64,000 bases of DNA. It comes from Streptomyces sp. 3214.6. Its GTDB lineage: Bacteria; Actinomycetota; Actinomycetes; Streptomycetales; Streptomycetaceae. Positions within the stretch are counted from its first letter, which is position 1, and each line of letters starts with the position of its first letter. The stretch lies in the NCBI RefSeq assembly GCF_900129855.1, contig NZ_LT670819.1, positions 3,348,001 through 3,412,000 of the forward strand. Direction: 5' to 3'. Shown here in pieces: positions 42,179 through 52,600 of the stretch. A program made the translations under genes and the position numbers. Under the pieces are notes generated by a model, which was given only the letters and a program-made list of their open reading frames with translations, did not search any database and had not been told where the DNA came from.

Positions 42179-42230
42179 CTCTCCTCTGCGACCGCCTGTA
42201 CCCCCGACCCGCCGAAGGAGCACAAGAGAC

Positions 42231-42488
42231 ATGCTGGGCACTGTGACGATGTACAGCACCACGTGGTGCGGCTACTGCCAGCGGCTGAAGAAGCAGCTCG
42301 ACCGCGAGGGCATCGGATACACCGAGATCAACATCGAGCACGACCCGGCGTCCGCGGCGTTCGTGGAGAAGGCGAATGGCGGAAACCAGACGGTTCCGAC
42401 CGTGCAGGTGGTTCCCGCCAACGGTGGGGCCGAGGTCGTGATGACCAACCCGAGCCTTGCCCAGGTGAAGCAAGCGCTCGGCGCCTGA
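42231..42488 (+). CDS. mrx1: Mycoredoxin (glutaredoxin-like)
   Basis: The 85-residue protein has a glutaredoxin fold with active site W-C-G-Y-C and the cis-Pro segment T-V-P-T-V. Mycoredoxins use mycothiol to reduce mixed disulfides on proteins, the actinobacterial counterpart of glutaredoxin. A GAAGGAG site precedes the ATG at 42231, a perfect SigR-type promoter lies upstream, and a terminator follows directly. Confidence 0.92.
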   Translation: MLGTVTMYSTTWCGYCQRLKKQLDREGIGYTEINIEHDPASAAFVEKANGGNQTVPTVQVVPANGGAEVVMTNPSLAQVKQALGA

Positions 42489-42500
42489 CCCTTTCGACGC

Positions 42501-42537
42501 GAAACCCCCGACCGGCCTGGTGCTGATCGGGGGTTTC
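42501..42537 (+). terminator. Terminator of mycoredoxin
   Basis: The inverted repeat GAAACCCCCGA...TCGGGGGTTTC (11 bp) starts 12 bases after the mrx1 stop. Confidence 0.85.
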
Positions 42538-42611
42538 ATGCTCCCTGGGCTAGGTGCGTGCTGGTGGCGGCCGAATGCGAGACCTCTCGGCCGGCCCGGC
42601 GGTAGAGTCCG

Positions 42612-42729
42612 CACGTGCGTTGATCTTCCGGGCGGCGGCCGAGCGCCGCCGCAGACGGTGCGGGTGTCCCCGATGACTTCGGGGCCGCCCGGTCGGCATG
42701 CCCGTCATCACTCCACCGGAGATCAGGCA
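42612..42729 (+). promoter_or_regulatory. Structured leader of the nucleotidyltransferase gene
   Basis: A TAGAGT at 42603-42608 may be a -10. Downstream, CGGGCGGC (42629-42636) can pair with CGCCGCC (42644-42650) or alternatively with GCCGCCCG (42684-42691). A separate CCCCGA/TCGGGG hairpin lies between (42668-42684). The Shine-Dalgarno GGAG (42718-42721) can pair with CTCC (42711-42714). A three-codon GTG-CGT-TGA mini-ORF sits at 42615. This resembles a conditional leader, but no known class is recognised. Confidence 0.4.
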
Positions 42730-43467
42730 ATGACTGCTCAGCAGCCTCTCGCCTACGAGGCGTTCGTCGAACTGGCCGCCGCCGATCCAGCTGTCGTCGG
42801 CCTTGTCCTCAAGGGTTCCCGGGCCCACGAGGGCATGACCACCGAGCACTCCGACCACGACCTGTACGTCGTCCTCGCCGATGGTGCGACGACGGCGCTC
42901 ACCCGGTTCATGGGGCACCGCACCCCGGAACTCGACCTCGTCGTCCTCTCCCTCGACGAGTTCCGCGCCGCCGGAATGCCCGGCTTCGAGCGGTACGCCC
43001 TCGCCCGCGCCCGGATCGTGCTCGACCGGCTCGACGGAGGCATCGCCGAGATCCTGGCCGGCAAGGCACGGCTCGACGCCGATGAAGCCTTCGAAGGGGC
43101 GAGCGGATGGCTCGACGCCTACGCCAACTCCCTCTACCGCTCGGTCAAGAACGACCGCGACGGGCAGACGCTCGCGGCCCGTCTGGACGCCGTCGACAGC
43201 GTCCGGTTTCTACTGGAGTCGCTCTTCGCTCTCGACCGCCGTCCCCGCCCCTACAACAAGTACCTGGAATGGGAACTCGCCCGATTCCCCCTGCCCGGCT
43301 GGGACACCGGCATGCTGCTCGACGCCGTGGACCGCGTCTCGGGAACCGGCGACGTGCCCACACAGCGTCATCTCTTCGCCCAGGTCGAGGCAGTGGCCCG
43401 AAGGGCCGGGCACAGCGCTGTACTGGACGCATGGGGTGAGGACTTGCGCCTGATGCGACCGCAGTAG
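42730..43467 (+). CDS. Nucleotidyltransferase-fold protein (possible antibiotic nucleotidyltransferase)
   Basis: The 245-residue product has the nucleotidyltransferase core G-S-R-A-H-E-G...H-S-D-H-D-L with the two catalytic Asp and a third Asp in E-L-D-L-V-V-L. A helical C-terminal part follows, as in aminoglycoside- or lincosamide-type adenylyltransferases. The substrate is not determinable. The ATG at 42730 follows GGAG; an in-frame ATG at 42673 lies within the leader hairpins. Location between mrx1 and nudC breaks otherwise conserved actinobacterial order, so it could be an acquired gene. Confidence 0.75.
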   Translation: MTAQQPLAYEAFVELAAADPAVVGLVLKGSRAHEGMTTEHSDHDLYVVLADGATTALTRFMGHRTPELDLVVLSLDEFRAAGMPGFERYALARARIVLDRLDGGIAEILAGKARLDADEAFEGASGWLDAYANSLYRSVKNDRDGQTLAARLDAVDSVRFLLESLFALDRRPRPYNKYLEWELARFPLPGWDTGMLLDAVDRVSGTGDVPTQRHLFAQVEAVARRAGHSAVLDAWGEDLRLMRPQ

Positions 43468-43488
43468 GAGCGCCGCGGGCTCCTGGGG

Positions 43489-43515
43489 GTGGCCGTCCCG
43501 GGCCGGGACGGCCAC
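43489..43515. terminator. Bidirectional hairpin between nucleotidyltransferase and nudC
   Basis: GTGGCCGTCCC and GGGACGGCCAC form a perfect 11-bp stem with a 5-base loop between the convergent genes. There is no U-tract. Confidence 0.7.
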
Positions 43516-43528
43516 CTCGACGTCGTTC

Positions 43529-44473
43529 TCAGATGAAACTGCGGGTCGGCAGCGGCTTGCCGTACCAGAGCTCGATCAGCCGGGCCGCGATGGAGATGCC
43601 GTACGGGGGCAGCACCTCGCCGGACTCGAAGGCAGCGCCGAGTTCGTCGCGGGAGAACCAGCGGGCCTCGTGGATCTCGTCTCCGTCGACGTTGATGTCG
43701 GTGGAGGTGGCGCGGGCCATGAAGCCCAGCATCAGGCTGGACGGGAAGGGCCAGGGCTGGCTGGCGATGTACTCGACCTCGCCGACGGTGATGCCGGCCT
43801 CCTCGAACACCTCACGGCGCACGGACTGCTCGATGGACTCGCCGGGCTCCACGAAGCCGGCGAGGGTGGAGAACCGGCCCTCGGGCCAGTGGACCTGGCG
43901 GCCCAGGAGGATGCGGTCCTCCTCGTCCGTGACGGCCATGATCACCGCGGGGTCGGTGCGCGGGTAGTGCTCGGCGCCGCAGGCGGGGCAGCGACGGATG
44001 TGGCCGGCGGCGGCGATCACGGTGCGCTCGCCGCAGCGGGAGCAGAAGCGGTGGGTACGCTGCCAGTTCTCCAGGCCAACCGCGTGCACCATCAGGCCCG
44101 TCTCGCGCGGCGCCAGCAGCAGGCCGGCCTCGCGCAGTCCGGCCGGGCGCGCGGACTGGTCGATGCGGCCGGGCAGGGCGTCCTTCTGGAGGGCGAAGTA
44201 GCTGACGCCGTCCTCGTCGGTCCCCAGGAAGTACCGGTGCGCCTCGGTGAGGGGCGCCTCGAACGACGGGGTCATGACGAGTTCGGTGCGGCCGTCGGGC
44301 GTCTCGTCGATGAGGACCTGGCCGCCCGAGACGACGAAGCAACGCGTGGTGGGGTGGCTCCACGCGGCGGCGAGCCAGGCCTCGTCGAGCCGGTGGTGGG
44401 CGGCCCGGTCGATGCCGCTCGGCGCGGTGAGCGAAATGGGTCGATCGGCGTTCTGGTCGGTCCAAGTGGTCAC
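43529..44473 (-). CDS. nudC: NADH pyrophosphatase (NAD-capped RNA decapping) NudC
   Basis: The 314-residue enzyme hydrolyses NADH and NAD caps. It has an intact zinc ribbon (C-S-R-C...C-P-A-C), the Nudix box G-F-V-E-P-G-E-S-I-E-Q-S-V-R-R-E-V-F-E-E and the NudC-specific S-Q-P-W-P-F-P-S-S-L motif. The GTG at 44473 with GGAAG five bases upstream is preferred over a TTG at 44485. Position next to the adnAB-M20 genes matches the order in mycobacteria. Confidence 0.93.
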   Translation of the reverse strand: MTTWTDQNADRPISLTAPSGIDRAAHHRLDEAWLAAAWSHPTTRCFVVSGGQVLIDETPDGRTELVMTPSFEAPLTEAHRYFLGTDEDGVSYFALQKDALPGRIDQSARPAGLREAGLLLAPRETGLMVHAVGLENWQRTHRFCSRCGERTVIAAAGHIRRCPACGAEHYPRTDPAVIMAVTDEEDRILLGRQVHWPEGRFSTLAGFVEPGESIEQSVRREVFEEAGITVGEVEYIASQPWPFPSSLMLGFMARATSTDINVDGDEIHEARWFSRDELGAAFESGEVLPPYGISIAARLIELWYGKPLPTRSFI

Positions 44474-44628
44474 GGGTACTTCCAACTCCCCCGGTGGAAC
44501 GGTTGTTTCGGCGGGCGGTTCAGCGGGACGTACGGCAGGGGACGACCGGTGGCGGTGGGGTCTCGCGGTGCGGGCCGGTCTGTCCAGTGTGCCCCGCGCG
44601 CGTGTCCCCTCCGGACCGAGCGCGGGCG

Positions 44629-46041
44629 TCAGGGCGCATGACGCCAGTTCTCGGCGAGGTCGCCCCAGAGGTACGCGGTGGTCTCTACGCCCTTGAGGAG
44701 GAGGTCCAGCTCGACCTTCTCGTTCGGCGCGTGCCAGCCGTCCGAGGGCACGGAGACACCGAGGAAGAGGACCGGGGCGCCGAGGACTTCCTGCAGGTCG
44801 GCGGCGGGTCCGGAGCCGCCCTCACGGGTGAAGCTGACGGGTCCTTCGAAAGCGCGGCCCATGGCGCGGACCACGGACTCAAGGGCCGGGTGGTCCAGTG
44901 GGGTCAGGCACGGGCGCGTGGCCGGGCTGAACGCGATCTCGTGGCGGATCCCGGCGGGCACCTGCTCGTCGGCCCAGGCCCGGACGGCCTTCTCGACGTG
45001 GTCGGGGTCCTGGCCGGCGACCAGCCGGAACGACAGCTTCACGAACGCCGAGGACGGGATGATCGTCTTGCTGCCGGGGCCCTGGTAGCCGCCGCCGATG
45101 CCGTTGACCTCGGCGGTGGGGCGGGCCCAGATGCGCTCCAGGGTGGTGTGTCCGGCCTCGCCGTGGGTGGCGTGCGACCTGGCGGTGCGCAGCCACTCGT
45201 CCTCGTCGAAGGGGAGCTCGGCGAAGAGCTCACGCTCGCGATCGGTGAGTTCGACGATGCCGTCGTAGAAGCCGGGGACGGCCACGCGCGCGCGTGTGTC
45301 GTGCAGGGCGGCCACGAGGCGGGCCGCCGCGGTGGCCGGGTTGGGCACGGCGCCGCCGAAGGAGCCCGAGTGGATGTCCTGGTCGGGGCCGAAGAGGCGG
45401 ATCTCGCACTCGGCGAGGCCGCGCATGCCCGTGCACACCGTGGGGGTGTCCTCGGACCACATGCCGGTGTCGGAGACGATCACGGCGTCCGCCGCGAGCT
45501 GTCCCGCCCGGTCCTCGACCAGCGCTCGGAAGTTCGGGGAGCTGGACTCCTCCTCGCCCTCGATCAGCAGCTTGAGGTGGACGGCCGGGGCGGTCCGGCC
45601 GGTGGCGGCGAGGTGGGCGCGCACGCCCAGGGTGTGGAAGAAGACCTGGCCCTTGTCGTCAGCCGCCCCGCGCGCGTAGAGACGGTTCTCGCGGACGACG
45701 GGCTCGAAGGGGTCGCTGTCCCAGCCGTCCTCGCGGGCGGCGGGCTGCACGTCGTGGTGGCCGTAGACCAGGACGGTGGGGGCCTGCGGATCGCCGGAGG
45801 GCCACTCGGCGTAGACGGCCGGGGCGCCCGGCGTCTGCCAGACCTCGACGGTCGGGAAGCCGGTCTCCTTGAGCTTGGCGGCGAGCCAGTCCGCGCTGCG
45901 CCGTACGTCGGGCGCGTGGTCGGGCTGCGCCGACACCGACGGGATGCGCAGCCACTCGGCGAGGTCGTCGAGGAAGGCGGCGCGGTGCTGCTCGATGTAC
46001 GTGCGTACGGCGCTGACGGCACTGTCAACGGGATGGCTCAT
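44629..46041 (-). CDS. M20-family peptidase (dipeptidase)
   Basis: The 470-residue metallopeptidase shows the zinc motifs G-H-H-D-V-Q-P, G-A-A-D-D-K-G and E-G-E-E-E-S-S-S-P-N, and a dimerisation insert. This is the M20 dipeptidase (CNDP-like) type that cleaves small peptides in the cytoplasm. The ATG at 46041 (M-S-H-P-V-D-S) lies 10 bases after the adnA stop, suggesting read-through. No leader peptide is visible. Confidence 0.88.
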   Translation of the reverse strand: MSHPVDSAVSAVRTYIEQHRAAFLDDLAEWLRIPSVSAQPDHAPDVRRSADWLAAKLKETGFPTVEVWQTPGAPAVYAEWPSGDPQAPTVLVYGHHDVQPAAREDGWDSDPFEPVVRENRLYARGAADDKGQVFFHTLGVRAHLAATGRTAPAVHLKLLIEGEEESSSPNFRALVEDRAGQLAADAVIVSDTGMWSEDTPTVCTGMRGLAECEIRLFGPDQDIHSGSFGGAVPNPATAAARLVAALHDTRARVAVPGFYDGIVELTDRERELFAELPFDEDEWLRTARSHATHGEAGHTTLERIWARPTAEVNGIGGGYQGPGSKTIIPSSAFVKLSFRLVAGQDPDHVEKAVRAWADEQVPAGIRHEIAFSPATRPCLTPLDHPALESVVRAMGRAFEGPVSFTREGGSGPAADLQEVLGAPVLFLGVSVPSDGWHAPNEKVELDLLLKGVETTAYLWGDLAENWRHAP

Positions 46042-46051
46042 GGTCACGAGC

Positions 46052-49000
46052 CTATCGGCCCGCACCGACATCCCCGCCGGGCCGTTGCGCAGCGTTTACC
46101 TGCCCGACCGGTCCCCCGGGGTCGCCGCCGGCGCTCTCTTCCCCCGTCAACAGGCGCTCCAGCGCGGCACGATCGGGCAGACCCTCCGGTCGTACGACGT
46201 CGCCGGTGCGCACGTACAGGAACGCGGCTGTGACGGATTCCACGGGCACCCCCTGCTGCTCGGCCCAGGCGAGCCGGTAGAGGGCAAGCTGGAGAGGGTC
46301 GGCGGTGCGGGCTCGGTGCGTCTTCCAGTCGACGATGTCGTACGTCGCCGCGTCGCCGTCGCCCTCCTTGTAGACGGCGTCGATACGGCCCCTCACGACA
46401 CGGCCGGCGAGTGCGAGCTGGAAGGGGGTCTCGACGCGGTAGGGCGTGCGGTGGGCGTACTCGGTGCGTTCGAACGCTTCCTTGAGGGCTTCCAGGTCCC
46501 GTTCGTCGGCGATCTCGGCGTCGGTGGTCTCGGCGTCGCCGCCGGGCAGCTCGTCCGGTTCCAGCAGGGGGAGCGTCAACGCCTCGAAGCGGGCCTCCAC
46601 CCAAGCGTGGAACCGGGTGCCCCGGCGCGCGGCCGGTTGCGGGGGGCGCGGCATGGGGCGCGCGAGTTCCTGCGCGAGACCGTCCGGGTCGGCGGCCAGG
46701 CGCATCACCTGCGAGGCGGTCAGGGTCGTCGGCAGGGGGACGTCCGTGACGCTCCGGCGGGTGCGCAGAAGCTCGCCGGCGAGCGCGTCGAGGTCGCGGT
46801 CCCAGGAGGCGACGGTGCGGGCTTCCTCGGGGGTGAGGGAGCTCCGGCGCGGGTGGGCGGCGCGGGGGCGCGCGACGGGGGGTTCCGGGGCCGTGGCCTG
46901 GTGCGGGACGGCCGGGCGGTCTGCGGTCCACTCATCCCAGTCGCCGGGGTCGTCCTCGAAGGGGGCGTCCTCGAAGGGGTCGGCCTCGTCGTAGGGCGGC
47001 TCGTCGCCGTGGGCGAGCTCGTCCTCGTCGGGTGGTGCGGGCCAGTCCGGGTCGTCGTAGGTCTCGGGGTCGTGGGTGGCGGTGGCGCCGTCGCCGGGCG
47101 AGGCGAGGTCGTGCAGGTGGGCGAGGACGGTCTCGGCGGCGGCGCGACGGCGGGCCAGGGCGGCGTCGTCCAGGGGGAGCGGCCAGACCTGGTCGGCGCT
47201 CGCGCGGTGCAGGGTGGGATTCTCCTCGTCCTCCTCCGGCTCGTCCGCCCAGGCCTCGATCTCGCCGTGTCCGGCCGCGCAGTGGTCGTGGAGGGCCTGG
47301 AGGAAGTCGGAGGGGCCGCGGGGTTTCTTCTGGGTGGGGCCCCACCAGTGGCCGGAGCCGAGCAGCAGGGAGCGGGGGCGGGTGAAGGTGACGTAGCCGA
47401 GGCGGAGCTCCTCGGTGTGCTGGTGGTCCTTCATGGCCTCGTGGAAGGCCTTCATGCCCCGTGCGTCCCAGGAGTCGAGGTCGGGGAGCGTGTCGGCGTC
47501 GCCGCGCAGTTCGTGCGGCAGCACCTTGGCCTGCGCGGTCCACTTCTCTCGGCCCTGACCGCTGGGGAAGGTGCCGCTGACCAGGCCGGGTACGGCGACG
47601 ACGTCCCACTCCAGGCCCTTGGACTTGTGCGCGGTGAGCACCTTGACGGTGTTCTCGCCGCCGGGGAGGGCGTTGTCGAGGCCCTTCTCGTACTGGGCGG
47701 CGGTGCGCAGGAAGCCGAGGAAGGCGAGCAGGCTCGCCTCGTTCTCGCCGGCGGCGAAGGAGGCGGCGATGTCGAGGAAGTTGGACAGGGTCTCGCGGCG
47801 GCGGGCTGCCAGGGCATGCGGGGACGCCGACAGTTCGACCTCGAGGCCGGTGACGGCGAGGACGCGGTGCAGGACGTCCATCAGGGGGTCGGCCAGGGAG
47901 CGGCGCAGGTCGCGCAGTTCGGTGGCGAACCGGGCGAACCGCACGCGCGCGTCCGGCGAGAAGGGCAGTCCGTCGTCCTCCCCCGCCCCGTCCGCGCCGT
48001 ACAGGGGTGACTCCAGGAACGTGTCGAGGGCGTCCGCGAGCGATATCACCTCGGACGGGTCGACCCCCTCGACGGCCTCGGCGAGGCGGCGGTCCGGGTC
48101 GTCGTCGCCGTCCCCGCGCGCGTGGCTGACGAGCAGTCGGGCCCGTCGGCCCAGGAGGGCGAGATCGCGGGGGCCGATGCGCCAGCGCGGGCCGGTCAGC
48201 AGCCGCACCAGGGAGGCGTTGGCGCCGGGATCCTGCAGCACCTCGCAGACCGCGACCAGGTCGGCGACCTCGGGCAGGTGCAGCAGCCCGGACAGGCCCA
48301 CGACCTCGACGGGGACGTCCCGGGCCACCAGCGCGCCCTGGATCTGCGCGAAGTCGGTGGCCGTGCGGCACAGGACGGCGATCTCACCGGGCGGCGTGCC
48401 GGTGCGCACGAGATGGGCGACAGAGTCTGCGATCCAGTCCATCTCCTCGGCGTGGGTGGCCAGGAGGGCGCAGCGGACCACTCCGTCGCGTTCGGCGCCG
48501 GGGGCCGGGCGCAGCGCCTCCACGCCCGCGTGCAGGGCGCGCAGCGGCTCGGCCATGCTGTTGGCGAGGTCCAGGAGGCGGCCGCCGCTGCGGCGGTTCT
48601 CGCTGAGCGAGTGGCGCTGCGCCCTGCTTCCGTCGGTGTGTGCGAAGTGCTCGGGGAAGTCGTCGAGGTTGGCCACGGAGGCGCCACGCCAGCCGTAGAT
48701 GGCCTGGCAGGGGTCGCCGACGGCCGTCACGGGATGCCCGGTGCCCCCGCCGAACAGGCCGGCCAGGAGGATGCGCTGGGCGACGGAGGTGTCCTGGTAC
48801 TCGTCGAGGAGGACGACGCGGAACTCGTCGCGCAGGATCGGGCCCACTTCGGGTACCTGGCCGAGCCGGGCCGCCATGGCGATCTGGTCGCCGAAGTCGA
48901 GCAGGTCGCGCTCGCGCTTGGCGGCCCGGTAGCGCAGCACCAGGTCGGCCAGCTCGCGCCGCGCGGCGGCGGTCTCGGGGACCTTGCGCAGGTCGGCGTT

Positions 49001-49612
49001 GGTGAGCTTGGCGCCCTCCAGGGTGCGCAGCAGCCCGGCGTCCCACGCGCGCAGGTCCTCGGGCCGGACGAGGTGTTCGGCGAGTTCGGCGTCGAGCGCG
49101 AGGAGGTCGCTGATCAGGTCGGCGAAGGAGCGGGTGAGCGAGGGGTAGGGGCCGGGCGCTTCGCGCAGCACGCGCGCGGCGAGCTGGTAGCGGGTGGCGT
49201 CGGCGAGCAGGCGGGAGGTGGGCTCCAGGCCGATGCGCAGGCCGTGGTCGCTCAGGAGACGGCCCGCGAAGGCGTGGTAGGTGGAGATCACCGGCTCGCC
49301 GGGCGGGTTGTCGGGGTCGATGACGTCGGGGTCGGTGACGCCCGCCTTGAGCAGGGCCTTGCGGACACGTTCGGCGAGTTCTCCGGCGGCCTTGTTGGTG
49401 AAGGTCAGGCCGAGGACCTGTTCAGGGGCGACCTGGCCGGTGCCGACCAGCCACACCACGCGGGCGGCCATCACCGTCGTCTTGCCCGATCCGGCGCCGG
49501 CCACGATCACCTGCGGGGCGGGCGGCGCGGTGATGCAGGCCGTCTGCTCCGGGGTGAAGGGGATCCCGAGGAGCTCCTTGAGCTGCTCGGGATCGCTGAT
49601 ACGGGCGGGCAT
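46052..49612 (-). CDS. adnA: Helicase-nuclease subunit AdnA
   Basis: The 1,186-residue protein couples a UvrD-like motor (G-A-G-S-G-K-T-T, L-D-E-Y-Q-D-T-S, H-K-S-K-G-L-E-W-D) to a C-terminal RecB-type nuclease domain (G-R-I-D-A-V-Y and I-V-D-W-K-T). A highly acidic Pro/Asp/Glu linker lies between. Together with AdnB it resects DNA ends, replacing RecBCD/AddAB in actinobacteria. The order adnB-adnA with a 44-base gap and nudC downstream matches the mycobacterial locus, supporting the A/B assignment. Confidence 0.9.
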   Translation of the reverse strand: MPARISDPEQLKELLGIPFTPEQTACITAPPAPQVIVAGAGSGKTTVMAARVVWLVGTGQVAPEQVLGLTFTNKAAGELAERVRKALLKAGVTDPDVIDPDNPPGEPVISTYHAFAGRLLSDHGLRIGLEPTSRLLADATRYQLAARVLREAPGPYPSLTRSFADLISDLLALDAELAEHLVRPEDLRAWDAGLLRTLEGAKLTNADLRKVPETAAARRELADLVLRYRAAKRERDLLDFGDQIAMAARLGQVPEVGPILRDEFRVVLLDEYQDTSVAQRILLAGLFGGGTGHPVTAVGDPCQAIYGWRGASVANLDDFPEHFAHTDGSRAQRHSLSENRRSGGRLLDLANSMAEPLRALHAGVEALRPAPGAERDGVVRCALLATHAEEMDWIADSVAHLVRTGTPPGEIAVLCRTATDFAQIQGALVARDVPVEVVGLSGLLHLPEVADLVAVCEVLQDPGANASLVRLLTGPRWRIGPRDLALLGRRARLLVSHARGDGDDDPDRRLAEAVEGVDPSEVISLADALDTFLESPLYGADGAGEDDGLPFSPDARVRFARFATELRDLRRSLADPLMDVLHRVLAVTGLEVELSASPHALAARRRETLSNFLDIAASFAAGENEASLLAFLGFLRTAAQYEKGLDNALPGGENTVKVLTAHKSKGLEWDVVAVPGLVSGTFPSGQGREKWTAQAKVLPHELRGDADTLPDLDSWDARGMKAFHEAMKDHQHTEELRLGYVTFTRPRSLLLGSGHWWGPTQKKPRGPSDFLQALHDHCAAGHGEIEAWADEPEEDEENPTLHRASADQVWPLPLDDAALARRRAAAETVLAHLHDLASPGDGATATHDPETYDDPDWPAPPDEDELAHGDEPPYDEADPFEDAPFEDDPGDWDEWTADRPAVPHQATAPEPPVARPRAAHPRRSSLTPEEARTVASWDRDLDALAGELLRTRRSVTDVPLPTTLTASQVMRLAADPDGLAQELARPMPRPPQPAARRGTRFHAWVEARFEALTLPLLEPDELPGGDAETTDAEIADERDLEALKEAFERTEYAHRTPYRVETPFQLALAGRVVRGRIDAVYKEGDGDAATYDIVDWKTHRARTADPLQLALYRLAWAEQQGVPVESVTAAFLYVRTGDVVRPEGLPDRAALERLLTGEESAGGDPGGPVGQVNAAQRPGGDVGAGR

Positions 49613-49656
49613 GGGGAGAGGCTAACCGCGGGCACTGACAGTCGAGGACCCGGCGG

Positions 49657-52600
49657 TCATTCCACGACGTGCCGTCCCTCGGGCCGGGCGCTGCACGAGG
49701 CGCGGAACGCGCAGTGGGTGCACTGCTGGCCGGCGGTCGGCGTGAACCGTTCGTCGAGGACCTTGCCGGCCGCCGTGGCGAGCAGGTCGCCAACCCACTC
49801 CCCCGCCGCGCCCTCAAGGGCTTCCTGCGCCTGTACCTTGGGCAGGCTCTCGCCCCCGTCGCGCTTGGCGGCGCCCTGGCGCAGCTGGACGAGTTCGGCG
49901 CCGCCCGGTGCGGGCCGTACGCCGTCGAAGGCCTCGTCGACGGCGCCCTCGCGGACGGCGAGCTGGTACACGGCGAGCTGGGGGTGGCGTTCCACCTCGC
50001 GGGCGGTCGGCGCCTGCTTGCCGGTCTTGAAGTCGACGACATAGGCGCGGCCCTCGCCGTCCGCCTCGACGCGGTCCATCTGGCCGCGGATGCGCACCTC
50101 GTAGTCGCCCGCTTCGAGGGTGACGTCGAAGTCGTGCTCGCTGGCGACCGGGGTGCGGCCCGTGCGGTCCATCACATGCCACTTCAGGAAGCGTTCGAGT
50201 GCCGCACGCGCGTGTGCCTTCTCATGCGTGGACTTCCACGGGGCGTCGAAGGCGAGGGCGTTCCACACGGAGTCGAGGCGCTCCATGAGGACGTCGAGGT
50301 CGGCGGGGGTGTGCCCGGAGGCGACCTCGTCGGCGAGGACGTGCACCACGTTGCCGAAGCCCTGGGCGGCGGTGGCCGGGGCGTCGGCCTTCACCTCGCG
50401 GCCCAGGAACCACTGCAGGGCACAGGTGTTGGCGAGCTGGTCGAGGGCGCTGCCGGACAGCACGACGGGCTGGTCGCGGTTGCGCAGCGGAACCTTGCTC
50501 TCGGTCGGCTCGAACATGCCCCACCAGCGGTAGGGGTGGGCGGACGGCACCAGGGGCCTGCCGTCCTCGTCGGCGAGCGCGGCCAGCCGGGCCAGGCGGC
50601 GGGCGGCGGCCTCCCTGAGGGTGGCGGAGGCGCGCGGGTCGACCGTCGTGGCGCGCAGTTCGGCGACCAGCGCGGCGACCGACAGGGGGCGGCGCGGGCG
50701 ACCCGTGACGTCCTTGGGTTCGACGCCGAGTTCGGTCAGGAAACGGGAGGGCTGGTCGCCGTCGTCGGCGGGCGCCTTGACGGCGGTGACGACGAGGCGC
50801 TCCCGCGCGCGTGTGGCGGCGACGTAGAACAGGCGGCGTTCCTCGGCGAGCAGCGCGCCCGGGGTGAGCGGCTCGGCGAGTCCGTCGCGGCCGATGCGGT
50901 CGGCCTCCAGGAGGGAGCCGCGGCGCCGCAGGTCCGGCCACAGGCCCTCCTGGACGCCTGCCACGACGACCAGGCTCCACTCCAGGCCCTTGGCGCGGTG
51001 GGCGGTCATCAGGCGTACGGCGTCGGGGCGCACGGCACGCCGGGTGAGGGTGTCGGCGGCGATGTCCTCGGCCTCGATCTCGGCCAGGAAGTTCAGGGCG
51101 CCCCGGCCGCCGGTGCGCTCCTCCGCGCGCGCGGCGGTGGCGAACAGCGCGCACACGGCGTCCAGGTCCCGGTCGGCGTTGCGGCCGGCCGCGCCGCCGC
51201 GCCGGGCCGCCCGTTCCAGGCGCGCAGGCCAGGGTGTGCCGTCCCAGAGGTCCCACAGGGCCTCCTCGGCCGTGCCGCCGCGCGCGAGGCGCTCACGGGC
51301 CGTCGCCAGCAGCGCGCCCAGGCGCTGGGCGCCGCGCGCGTACGTCGGGTCGTGGGCGACCAGCCGCTCGGGCTCGGCCAGGGCGCGTGCGAGCAGTTCG
51401 TCGGAGGGCGGCGGCAACGGGTTGCCCGCGGCGCGCTCCTCCTCGCGCAGGGCGCGTCCGAGGCGGCGCAGATCGGCGGCGTCCATGCCGGCGAGGGGTG
51501 AGGTGAGGAGCGTGAGGGCGGTTTCGGTGTCCAGCAGGCACGGAGCGTCGGCCCGGGCGTCATCGGAGTCCTCCTGCGGTCGTACGGACGCCTCCGCGAC
51601 CGCCCGCAGGGCCGTCAGCAGGGGGGCCACCGCCGGTTCGTGGCGCAGGGGGAGGTCGTCGCCGTCGATGTCGAGGGGGACGCCCGCGGCGGTGAGGGCT
51701 CGGCGGACCGTCGGGATCGTGCGGGAGCCCGCGCGTACCAGGACGGCCATCTCGCCCCAGGGCACGCCGTCCTCCAGGTGCGCGCGGCGCAGGATGTCGG
51801 CGACGTTGTCCAGCTCGGTGCCGGGCGTCGGGTACGTGTAGACCTCGACGCGGCCCGAGTCGCGTGCGGCGGCCAGTTCACGGTGGGCGCGGACCTTCTC
51901 GGCCGGCAGGCGGGTCAGGGGCATCCGCTGGGTCAGCAGCCGGGTGGCGGCCAGCAGGGCGGCGCCTGAGCGGCGGGAGGTGCGCAGGACCTCCACGGGA
52001 GCTGGACGGCCGTCGGGGCGGGGGAAGGCCTGCGGGAAGTCCAGGATGCCGTTCACGTCGGCGCCCCGGAACGTGTAGATCGACTGGTCGGGGTCCCCGA
52101 AGGCGACCAGGGTGCGGCCGTCGCCGGCCAGAGCGTGCAGCAGGCGCACCTGGGCGGGATCGGTGTCCTGGTACTCGTCGACGAACACGGCGTCGTACTG
52201 AGCGGCGAGCCGCTCGGCGGCCTCGGGGCGGTGGGCGAGGAGGACCGCGCGGTGCACGAGTTCCGCGTAGTCGATCACGCCGTGCAGGTCGAGCACGTCG
52301 AGGTACTCGGCGAGGAAGGCGGCCGCGGCACGCCAGTCGGGGCGGCCGATGCGGTGGGCGAAGGCGTCCAGGGCCGCGGGGTCGAGGCCCAGTTCGCGGC
52401 TGCGGGCGAGGACCGCGCGGACCTCGTCGGCGAAGCCGCGGGTGGTGAGACAGGCGCGCAGTTCGTCCGGCCAGCGCACATGCGCGAGACCGAGCCGTTG
52501 CAGGTCGAGCTGTCCGGCGAGCAGCTCTCGGACGGCCACGTCCTGCTCGGGGCCGGACAGCAGCCGCAGGGGTTCCACGAACAGGTCCGCGTCCTGGTGG

